The position numbers and the translations under genes were made by a program. Positions 1 to 5,506 of a DNA stretch of 7,695 bases are shown piece after piece. The notes beneath the pieces were generated by a model. It did no database searches, was not told the origin of the DNA, and worked only from the letters and a program-made list of their open reading frames with translations. The stretch spans positions 1 through 7,695 of the forward strand of contig JBILMZ010000170.1 in the NCBI GenBank assembly GCA_044375275.1, read 5' to 3'. Position 1 is the stretch's first letter; each line of letters begins with the position of its first letter. Origin of the DNA: SZUA-430 sp044375275. GTDB taxonomy: Bacteria; Pseudomonadota; Alphaproteobacteria; Micropepsales; Micropepsaceae.

Positions 1-77
1 TCACCTTGCAGCGACGCGCAAGCGCCCAGTCCGCCGATCAGCACTGCCACCGCAATGCCTTGCCAGAGCGCGCGCAT
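1..77 (-). CDS. Putative lipoprotein, N-terminal fragment (runs off the left edge)
   Basis: Only the first 25 codons are inside the window. They read MRALWQGIAVAVLIGGLGAC followed by ASLQG. This is a textbook lipoprotein signal peptide: a positively charged start, a hydrophobic stretch of about 14 residues, and the lipobox L-G-A-C with the lipidated cysteine at residue 20. The mature protein would be a periplasm-facing membrane lipoprotein of unknown role. The ATG shares one base with the TGA of the alcohol dehydrogenase gene upstream (TGATG arrangement), so the two are probably co-transcribed and translationally coupled. The ribosome binding site is weak (GGGCAG a few bases before the start), which fits coupling. 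Everything after residue 25 is unseen, so the family cannot be named. The ORF is too short to prove by itself; the lipobox and the overlap are the arguments for it. Confidence 0.62.
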   Translation of the reverse strand, partial: MRALWQGIAVAVLIGGLGACASLQG

Positions 78-1180
78 CAACTGCCCATCAGCAGGACGAC
101 CTTCACGCAGTCGCCATGGTGCTGGGCCGCAATGGCCTCGTTGATCTGCGCAAAGGGATAGGTCTTGATCATGCGGTCAAAGGGAAGTTCGCCCTTGCGA
201 TAGTGCTCGATCAGTTGTGGCAGGAATTCATCCGGGTCGCTGTCGCCTTCGATGATGCCCTTCACCGTGTGCCCGAAGGTCATGGCCGTGTTCACGTCAC
301 CCGGCAGCGGCGTGTTCGGCGGCGCCACGCCGACAATGCCAAACACGGCCTTGGGTGCAAGCGCGTTCATCACGCCCTGCTGCACGGCGGGAATGCCTGT
401 CGTGTCGAAGGCATAGTCGACACCCATGGGCACGATCGCACGCACGGCCGCAGCGAGATCCGTCTGCGCAATGGGATCGATCACATGCGTGGCGCCGAAT
501 TCCTTTGCAAGCTCACGCCGCGCGGCCACGGGCTCAACCAGGATGATCGTGCCGCAGCGCTGGATCTTCGCGCCCATGACGGCACTGAGGCCCACAGGAC
601 CACCGCCTGTGATCAGCAGGGATGAACCCGCCTTGCAGGCAAGCGAGCGCATCACGCCGCCCGCACCCGTCTGCACGCCGCAGCCCAGCGGCCCCATGAT
701 GTCGAGCGGCAGGTCCGCCGGCACCTTGATGATATTGCGCTCATAGGCGATGGCGTGCGTGGCAAATGATGACTGGCCGAAGAAATTGCTGCCCACGGGC
801 TGCCCATCAATCGACAGCGCGCGCGACCCATCGGGCCGCATGCCGGCATAGTTCAGCAAGGGCATCGTGTGGCAGTAGGCAGCATCACCGGAATCGCAGC
901 GCGGACACGAGCCGCAGGAACGGAATGTCAGCGCCACGCGGTCGCCCGGCACAACCTTCTTCACGTCGGATCCCACGCGCTCGACAATGCCCGAGCCCTC
1001 ATGGCCCAGGACCGCAGGGGCCGCAATCATGTTCGCCTCCTTGAATACGATGTCCGTGTGGCACACGCCGACGCCCGTGATCCGCACGAGCACTTCATCG
1101 GGCCGCGGGTCCGCCAGTTCCACCGTGCGAATTTCAAAGGGTTTGCCGGGACCTGTCGTGACGGCTGCCTGGATCTTCAT
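77..1180 (-). CDS. Zinc-dependent NAD-type alcohol dehydrogenase (aryl/benzyl-alcohol dehydrogenase-like)
   Basis: This 367-residue medium-chain dehydrogenase would oxidise an alcohol to an aldehyde (or the reverse) with a nicotinamide cofactor in the cytoplasm. Catalytic-zinc ligands are visible as C40 (VCHTD), H60 with E61 (GHEGSG) and C167 (GCGVQTG). The structural-zinc lobe has four cysteines, C89, C92, C95 and C103. The Rossmann motif GGGPVG lies at 192-197. E216, at the end of the second strand, sits where horse ADH has Asp223, which favours NAD over NADP. The GCGVQTGAG and LVEP patterns resemble benzyl/aryl-alcohol dehydrogenases of the XylB kind, so an aromatic or other bulky substrate is likely, but this is inference. 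Start: the frame is open far upstream, but similarity begins at MKIQAAV and the length is normal for the family from there. The ribosome binding site is poor. It is transcribed divergently from the hotdog operon and its stop overlaps a lipoprotein start. Confidence 0.93.
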   Translation of the reverse strand: MKIQAAVTTGPGKPFEIRTVELADPRPDEVLVRITGVGVCHTDIVFKEANMIAAPAVLGHEGSGIVERVGSDVKKVVPGDRVALTFRSCGSCPRCDSGDAAYCHTMPLLNYAGMRPDGSRALSIDGQPVGSNFFGQSSFATHAIAYERNIIKVPADLPLDIMGPLGCGVQTGAGGVMRSLACKAGSSLLITGGGPVGLSAVMGAKIQRCGTIILVEPVAARRELAKEFGATHVIDPIAQTDLAAAVRAIVPMGVDYAFDTTGIPAVQQGVMNALAPKAVFGIVGVAPPNTPLPGDVNTAMTFGHTVKGIIEGDSDPDEFLPQLIEHYRKGELPFDRMIKTYPFAQINEAIAAQHHGDCVKVVLLMGS

Positions 1181-1281
1181 GGGGATGTCTCGCAAAAAGT
1201 CTGGGAGGGAATGGCCTGCTTCGCCGCACACTAGCCCAGCCTTGTCCGGATGTGGAGCGGAACAGGGCGGCCGTGCACAGC

Positions 1282-1309
1282 GTGACAGCCCCCGCGGAAT
1301 GCGTGTAAT
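1282..1309 (+). promoter_or_regulatory. Candidate sigma-70 promoter for the hotdog/SnoaL/DUF4336 operon
   Basis: GTGACA at 1282-1287 matches the -35 consensus at five of six positions. TGTAAT at 1304-1309 matches the -10 consensus at five of six. The spacer is 16 bases. Transcription would start near 1316, giving a leader of about 60 bases before the ATG at 1375. A start this far right would leave the GTG at 1327 with almost no leader, which supports the downstream start. This rests on pattern matching only. Confidence 0.4.
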
Positions 1310-1364
1310 GAACAGCACTGCATCCGGTGCGCGCAACCTCACGCAGAGGGATGCCAGCGATGGC

Positions 1365-1369
1365 AGGAG
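1365..1369 (+). promoter_or_regulatory. Ribosome binding site that decides the hotdog gene start
   Basis: AGGAG lies five bases before ATG 1375. None of the three upstream in-frame candidates has a comparable site at good spacing: GTG 1327 has none, GAGGG abuts ATG 1351, and that GAGGG sits nine bases from ATG 1360. ATG 1375 is therefore the preferred start, with ATG 1360 the best alternative. Confidence 0.6.
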
Positions 1370-1374
1370 ATGAC

Positions 1375-2301
1375 ATGGGTTTTGACACGAAGCTGGTGAT
1401 ATCGGGTCCGCTCCGCAAGCCACGCCAGATGCTGGCCGAACAGGAATATGGCGGGCACACCTCCATCCACGACGACGCGATGGCGGCCAAATTGGGTTTC
1501 CGCGCCGGGCCGATCGAGGGGCCAACCCATTTCAGTCAGTTCCCGCCTTTGCTGGCGCAGATCTGGGGACAGGCGTGGTTCGAGCGCGGCTGCCTCTCAT
1601 CGCATTACCAGAACATGGTCGTCGAAGGCGAGGCGGTACGCGCGTTCGCAGAGATCCCGCCGGCCGGCGCCACCCGCACGAAAGTCTGGGCCGAAAAGGA
1701 AGACGGCACGCCCGTACTTGAAGCCAGCGCCAGCCTCGGGCCCGATCATGGACAAACGCTGCTCGAGGAACGCATGGCCGCCCTGCGTCCGCCGGAGCGC
1801 CTCGTCATTCTCGCAAACCTCACCCGCGGCATGAAGGGCGCGCAGGATGAGATCGTGCGCATGGACCCGGACCAGCACATGGGCGCGCTCTATCCCTTCA
1901 GCCTGCGCCAGAAGCTGGCGGTGATCACCGAGAACTCGCTTTGGTACAGCGATGGAAATGCCTCCCCGTGGGGAAGACCGATCATCCCGCTCGAGATGGT
2001 CAGCGTGCTCGCCGAGTATTCGAGCGCCACGGCACGCTTTCCCGTCAAGGGACCGGCGGTCGGACTCTTCGCGGACCAGGAAATCAGGATGATCGAAGGG
2101 CCGCTTTTCGTGGGAGAGGAATACCTGATCCGCCGCGAGATCGCGGCCCTGTCCGAAAGCAAGCGCACGGAATCCTATTGGGTGCGCACGCGCATCTTCG
2201 ACCGGACCGGCAAGCGGCAGCTTGCGGAAATGCTGCTCAATCACGCAACGATGAAGCAGTCCTACGCCAACTACGACACCGAACGCGCCGCGATGGGCTG
2301 A
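1375..2301 (+). CDS. MaoC-like hotdog-fold protein of unknown specificity
   Basis: This 308-residue protein is long enough for a double hotdog. Residues 25-54 resemble the hydratase-2/MaoC signature: YGGHTSIHDD, then AMAAKLGF, then GPIEGPTHFSQF. H32 aligns with the catalytic histidine of the NPLHxD motif. Family members of this kind hydrate enoyl-CoA or dehydrate hydroxyacyl-CoA, or bind acyl thioesters. The catalytic aspartate of the usual G-D-x-N-P-x-H motif appears to be absent here (the GD position reads GG), so a standard hydratase mechanism is doubtful; a changed active site or a binding role is possible. The second half (about 160-308) has no motif I can name, although the stretch near residues 240-300 looks like a second hotdog strand set. 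It has no signal peptide, so it should be cytoplasmic. It is the first gene of a probable three-gene operon, 33 bases before the SnoaL-like gene. The family assignment is fairly firm and the reaction is unknown. Confidence 0.78.
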   Translation: MGFDTKLVISGPLRKPRQMLAEQEYGGHTSIHDDAMAAKLGFRAGPIEGPTHFSQFPPLLAQIWGQAWFERGCLSSHYQNMVVEGEAVRAFAEIPPAGATRTKVWAEKEDGTPVLEASASLGPDHGQTLLEERMAALRPPERLVILANLTRGMKGAQDEIVRMDPDQHMGALYPFSLRQKLAVITENSLWYSDGNASPWGRPIIPLEMVSVLAEYSSATARFPVKGPAVGLFADQEIRMIEGPLFVGEEYLIRREIAALSESKRTESYWVRTRIFDRTGKRQLAEMLLNHATMKQSYANYDTERAAMG

Positions 2302-2334
2302 GACGAACACTCACGTGAGCGAAAGGATATCTGC

Positions 2335-2766
2335 ATGACAAGCCTTGCCGAGCGCCGCATCCGTACTGTGCGTGATCACATGGCGCTGGAGTGCGTCAAT
2401 GACTGGGACGCCGTGATCGCCACCTTCCGCCACCCGCGTTACGAAATGTATGGCCCCGGCACGGTCTTTGACGGCGAAGTGCAGGTGAGGGGCTATTTCA
2501 AGGCCTCGCGCACGCCGTTCCCCGACCAGGGCAACGAGATCATTGCGATCGCCCATGATGGGGACACGGTGCTGGTCGAGTTCTGGCTGACCGGCACGCA
2601 TCTCGGACCACTCAGGGTTGGCAAGAAGGTCATTGAGCCCACTGGAAGGAAGTTTCGGGTGCGCATGACCGCAACATTCGAGTTTCCGCCCGGTGATGAT
2701 CGCATTCTCTGCGAGCGTCCGTATTATGACCAGGGCGCCGTCCTGCGCGCGCTCGAGCTGGGCTGA
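2335..2766 (+). CDS. SnoaL-like (NTF2-fold) protein
   Basis: This 143-residue protein has the usual length of the SnoaL/ester-cyclase-like branch of the NTF2 superfamily, a cone-shaped alpha+beta fold with a hydrophobic pocket used as an isomerase, cyclase, hydratase or ligand binder. Recognisable family landmarks are the N-terminal helix with ECVNDWDAVIATFRHPRYE (about 19-37), the G-x-x-FDGEVQVRGYF turn (43-55), VEFWLTGTHLG (81-91), PTGRKFRVR (102-110) and the C-terminal ERPYYDQGAVLRALELG. It has no signal peptide. AAGGA lies seven bases before the ATG, a good ribosome binding site. It sits between the hotdog gene and the DUF4336 gene with gaps of 33 and 29 bases, which points to one transcript. 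In such company these proteins usually act on small hydrophobic metabolites, but no catalytic residue set can be assigned from sequence alone, and the substrate is unknown. Confidence 0.85.
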   Translation: MTSLAERRIRTVRDHMALECVNDWDAVIATFRHPRYEMYGPGTVFDGEVQVRGYFKASRTPFPDQGNEIIAIAHDGDTVLVEFWLTGTHLGPLRVGKKVIEPTGRKFRVRMTATFEFPPGDDRILCERPYYDQGAVLRALELG

Positions 2767-2795
2767 GGCACGCAAGCCAGCGAGGTATCCACAAA

Positions 2796-3497
2796 GTGAC
2801 TGTCCCCGTATTGCAACCTTTCGGTCCGCAGATCTGGATTGCCGACGGTCCCATCGTCGCGGTGGCCGGATTTCGCTATCCCACCCGCATGGCCGTGATC
2901 CGACTGTCTGACGGCAGCCTCTTCATCTGGTCACCCGTTGCCCTGACACCGGCGCTGCAGGCCGCAGTGGAAGCGCAGGGGCGGGTCAGTGATATCGTGG
3001 CACCAAACTCGCTCCATCATCTTCATCTCGCTGCCTGGAAGCAGGCTTTCCCGCACGCGCGGCTCCACGCACCGCCGGGCCTTCGCGAGAAGAGAAAGGA
3101 CCTGGCATTCGATGCCGACCTCGGTGACACCCCCGATCCAGTCTGGGCCGGGCAGGTGGACCAGGTGCCTGTCGGCGGAAACCTGATCACGACGGAAGTC
3201 GTGTTCTTCCACCGCGAAAGCGGCACGGTGCTGTTCACGGATCTCGTCCAGAATTTCCCGCCCGGCTGGTTCTCCGGCTGGCGCGCCGTCATTGCATGGC
3301 TCGACCGGATGCGGGGCGAGAAGCCCCAGGTCCTGCAGAAATTCCGCGTGGCCTTCGTCAACCGGGCCGCCGCCCGAAGCGCGCTACGTCAAATTCTGGC
3401 GTGGCCGTGCCGGAATGTGCTCATGGCGCATGGCACCCCGGTGGTGGGCGGCGGGGCCGCGTTTATCCGCCAGGCATTCGGGTGGCTGCGGCCTTGA
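2796..3497 (+). CDS. DUF4336 family protein (metallo-beta-lactamase-like fold)
   Basis: This protein has 233 residues from a GTG start. GAGGT, nine bases upstream, supports that start, and the N-terminal LQPFGPQIWIADGPI is where DUF4336 proteins begin. Family landmarks are VAPNSLHHLHLAAW (68-81) with H74, H75 and H77, APPGLREKRKDL (92-103), TTEVVFFHRESGTVLFTDL (132-150) with H139 and D149, and VLMAHG (208-213) with H212. The histidines and the aspartate occupy places expected of metal ligands in a metallo-beta-lactamase-like fold, but the canonical HxHxDH string is absent. The family is uncharacterised biochemically as far as I know; hydrolysis of an ester, lactone or thioester is only a guess. 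No signal peptide or membrane segment is evident. It is the last gene of the rightward operon. The next gene, the ion channel, begins 108 bases later and may have its own promoter. Confidence 0.85.
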   Translation: MTVPVLQPFGPQIWIADGPIVAVAGFRYPTRMAVIRLSDGSLFIWSPVALTPALQAAVEAQGRVSDIVAPNSLHHLHLAAWKQAFPHARLHAPPGLREKRKDLAFDADLGDTPDPVWAGQVDQVPVGGNLITTEVVFFHRESGTVLFTDLVQNFPPGWFSGWRAVIAWLDRMRGEKPQVLQKFRVAFVNRAAARSALRQILAWPCRNVLMAHGTPVVGGGAAFIRQAFGWLRP

Positions 3498-3589
3498 ATC
3501 CCGGATAACCGCGGGCCGGAACCCTTGCAATTTTGCGTGGCAGTCGCATCTGTGTGCTTCAAGCCCCCTCAAGGTTGGTCATTCAGGTC

Positions 3590-3594
3590 AGGAG
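3590..3594 (+). promoter_or_regulatory. Ribosome binding site for the ion channel
   Basis: AGGAG ends 11 bases before ATG 3606, a somewhat long but usable spacing. The frame is also open from TTG 3525, but the extra 27 residues are not channel-like and that start has no ribosome binding site, so ATG 3606 is preferred. Confidence 0.5.
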
Positions 3595-3605
3595 CCGCAT
3601 CCCGG

Positions 3606-4403
3606 ATGCAGAAGCTGCAGCAAGTCATTGAGTCCAATGCATTCACGGGCGCCATCATGGCGCTTATCATCCTGAACGCCATCACGCTTTCGCTCGAAAC
3701 GTCACCCACCATCATGGCATCGGCGGGGGCGACACTGATGATCGTCGACAAGGCCATCCTGGCGGTCTTTGTGGCCGAGCTGCTGGCCAAACTCGTGGTC
3801 TATCGCTTGAACTTCTTCAGGTCCGGATGGAACCTGTTCGACCTGGCCGTTGTCGGCATTGCGCTGGTGCCGGCCACGGGCCCGCTGGCCGTGCTCCGCG
3901 CGCTGCGGGTGCTACGGGTGCTGAGGCTGGTCTCCCTCCTGCCGCAAATGCGCCGCGTGGTGGAAGCCCTCGTCCACTCTCTGCCCGGCATGGCGTCCAT
4001 TGCGATGCTCATGGGCGTCGTGTTCTTCGTGGGATCCGTCGTCGCGACGAAACTGTTTGGCACAGCGCATCCGGTCTATTTCGGCACGCTCGGGGACTCG
4101 CTCTTCACGCTGTTTGCAATCATGACGCTGGAAGGCTGGGCCGACATCGCGCGCGAGGTCCAGACCACGCACCCGCAGGCCTATCTCTTCTTCGTCCCCT
4201 TCATCGTGATCTCGGTATTCGCCGTCCTCAACCTGTTCATCGCCGTGCTGACGAACTCCATGCAGGAAATGCAGAAGGAGGAACTGCAGGCTGAAGAGGA
4301 GATCGCGTCACGCCACCAGAAGGAACTGATGGCCGAAATCGAACGGCTGCGCCTGGAGATGCGTGACCTGCGGTCGGCGCTTGTCGTCAAGGCAGGTGGC
4401 TGA
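3606..4403 (+). CDS. Single-domain voltage-gated cation channel of the BacNav family, with CavMr-like pore motif TLEGWAD
   Basis: At 265 residues this is the normal size for a bacterial homotetrameric voltage-gated channel of the inner membrane. S1 lies at about 12-30 and S2 at about 44-66 with E58. S3 begins with the conserved WNLFD (75-79). S4 carries arginines every third residue at R98, R101, R104 and R107 (LRALRVLRVLR), the voltage sensor. S5 lies at about 130-150 and S6 at about 193-216 with the conserved N209 (VLNLFIAVLTN). The pore helix FTLFAIM leads into the filter T174-L175-E176-G177-W178-A179-D180. Sodium-selective relatives have S after the glutamate (TLESW). The glycine here is the residue reported to determine calcium selectivity in the native prokaryotic channel CavMr, and D180 adds negative charge at the mouth. 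The C-terminus (about 225-259) is charged with heptad positions L241, I245, L248, M252, L255 and L259, a tetramerising coiled coil. The gene stands alone between two convergent units. The family is certain; calcium selectivity is inferred. Confidence 0.95.
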   Translation: MQKLQQVIESNAFTGAIMALIILNAITLSLETSPTIMASAGATLMIVDKAILAVFVAELLAKLVVYRLNFFRSGWNLFDLAVVGIALVPATGPLAVLRALRVLRVLRLVSLLPQMRRVVEALVHSLPGMASIAMLMGVVFFVGSVVATKLFGTAHPVYFGTLGDSLFTLFAIMTLEGWADIAREVQTTHPQAYLFFVPFIVISVFAVLNLFIAVLTNSMQEMQKEELQAEEEIASRHQKELMAEIERLRLEMRDLRSALVVKAGG

Positions 4404-4436
4404 GCGAAGACAAGCGGCACCGGAGTTCCGGATTGA

Positions 4437-5468
4437 TCAGTGGTCGGCGCCCTGCGTGTTGCCGACGGCGGTTCGACGAATGGCAGAGGAGAAAGCAGGA
4501 CCACTCAGCCCCATATCCAGCGCCTGCCGCGCGGCAGGCAGGACGTGACCGCGATCCCGCAGCTCTGCCAGCGATGACGTCGAGGCAAGCAAGCCCTGGT
4601 CATGCAGGAATTCAGGCAGATGGCCAGACGCCATTATGCGCCAGTCCAGCGGTTCGCCTTTTCCCATCGCAGCCGTCAGCATCCAGACCTCCGTCGTGCA
4701 GTTCTCGATCAGCGTGTTGTAGAACACGGGCGTTTTGGCGATCCGGTTGGCGTTGTCGAGAAGGGCGAGCAACAGCGCACGCGCCTGTGCCGGACTGGCG
4801 CGGGTGCGAAACAGCTGCAGGTCCTCCTTCGGGAAGAAGACGCGCCAGCCATAGAAATCCCTTTCGTCCCCGGCAAGCACGGCCAGTTCATACGCCTTGA
4901 AGAATCCGCCAATGGCTGAATAAGCCTCGTCATTTTCCTTTCGGATCTCGACCGAAATCGAGAGGGCCTCACCGGATGTCCAGACAAAGCTGAAATAGGT
5001 GTGCGCAATTTCCGGGCCCTTCCAGTAGAGCGAAAGCACATCGACGTTCGCCAGGGTGTTCAGGTCGTAGGTGCGCGTTTCCCAGTCTGGTTCGGCTGTT
5101 GCAGGGCCGGTCCAGCGAAAGTTGCGGACATTCGACACGACGATGGTGTCGCCCTGCACAGCGTAGGTCATGGTCCTCGCCATTTCGGGCGACCAGTTGC
5201 GGTCATTGCTGGGCGTAATCGCGCCGAACCAGAGCAGGAGGAACGCAAACGGCGCTGCCGGGAGCAGCAGGATGGCTGCCCTGTAGCCGCGAATGAAAAG
5301 GACCAGAATTGCAGCGGTGAGTCCCAACGTGGCCGTGGCCAGCAGCACGCGAAGCGCCAGCGCAGCAGGCCCCTGGAACCAGATGATGCCCAACGCAAAC
5401 AGGGCGCACAGGCCGACAGCAAACGACACCAGGATGATAGCGTAGAGAGGACGTTTGTGATGCGGCAT
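4437..5468 (-). CDS. DUF4105 / Lnb-type periplasmic domain protein with three N-terminal membrane helices
   Basis: This 343-residue protein has hydrophobic segments at about 8-30, 36-59 and 62-82, followed by a soluble domain that should face the periplasm. That domain carries DUF4105 landmarks: IAHTYFSF with H156, ISVEIRKE with E174, FKAYELAVLAGDERD (190-204), and TPVFYNTLIENCTTE (246-260) with C257. The invariant cysteine and histidine suggest a thiol-hydrolase or acyltransferase-type active site. The domain is the same as the N-terminal periplasmic domain of Lnb, a Bacteroidota lipoprotein N-acyltransferase, but here it lies behind membrane helices, and the C-terminal part of Lnb is not seen. 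Activity in this organism is unknown. GAGG lies seven bases before the ATG. The gene follows the hydrolase lipoprotein gene after 38 bases on the same strand, probably as one operon, and converges on the ion channel gene with a gap of only 33 bases. Confidence 0.86.
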   Translation of the reverse strand: MPHHKRPLYAIILVSFAVGLCALFALGIIWFQGPAALALRVLLATATLGLTAAILVLFIRGYRAAILLLPAAPFAFLLLWFGAITPSNDRNWSPEMARTMTYAVQGDTIVVSNVRNFRWTGPATAEPDWETRTYDLNTLANVDVLSLYWKGPEIAHTYFSFVWTSGEALSISVEIRKENDEAYSAIGGFFKAYELAVLAGDERDFYGWRVFFPKEDLQLFRTRASPAQARALLLALLDNANRIAKTPVFYNTLIENCTTEVWMLTAAMGKGEPLDWRIMASGHLPEFLHDQGLLASTSSLAELRDRGHVLPAARQALDMGLSGPAFSSAIRRTAVGNTQGADH

Positions 5469-5506
5469 CGCTCATCCTCGTCAGCTTGCAGGAATTTCCG
5501 GCAGAA

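Larger units (their letters stand above)
1181..1374. promoter_or_regulatory. Divergent intergenic region between the dehydrogenase and the hotdog operon
   Basis: These 194 bases separate two divergent transcription units and must carry promoters for both. A plausible rightward sigma-70 promoter is listed separately. For the leftward dehydrogenase I found no convincing -35/-10 pair. I also found no clear long palindrome that would mark a TetR-, LysR- or MarR-type operator, and no regulator gene is visible next to it. Alternative in-frame starts for the hotdog gene (GTG 1327, ATG 1351, ATG 1360) fall in its right end. Confidence 0.5.

Noticed and set aside
1181..1525. Upstream extension of the dehydrogenase frame (115 more codons)
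   Set aside because: Family similarity starts at MKIQAAV (1180). The extension runs through the divergent promoter region and into the opposite hotdog gene, with basic low-complexity translation.
1597..2310. Long minus-strand open frame opposite the hotdog gene (237 codons)
   Set aside because: It is antisense to a gene with recognisable family motifs and has no family resemblance of its own. Long shadow frames are common at this GC content.
3500..3520. CCCG...CGGG inverted repeat after the DUF4336 gene as a terminator
   Set aside because: The arms are only four base pairs and no T run follows. Such matches are expected by chance in GC-rich sequence.
3525..3605. 27-residue N-terminal extension of the ion channel from TTG 3525
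   Set aside because: It has no ribosome binding site and non-channel-like residues. ATG 3606 has AGGAG upstream and gives a normal family length.
4420..4431. Inverted repeat CCGG-AGTT-CCGG between the convergent channel and DUF4105 genes as a bidirectional terminator
   Set aside because: It has only four base pairs and no T run on either side. It is too weak to call a terminator.
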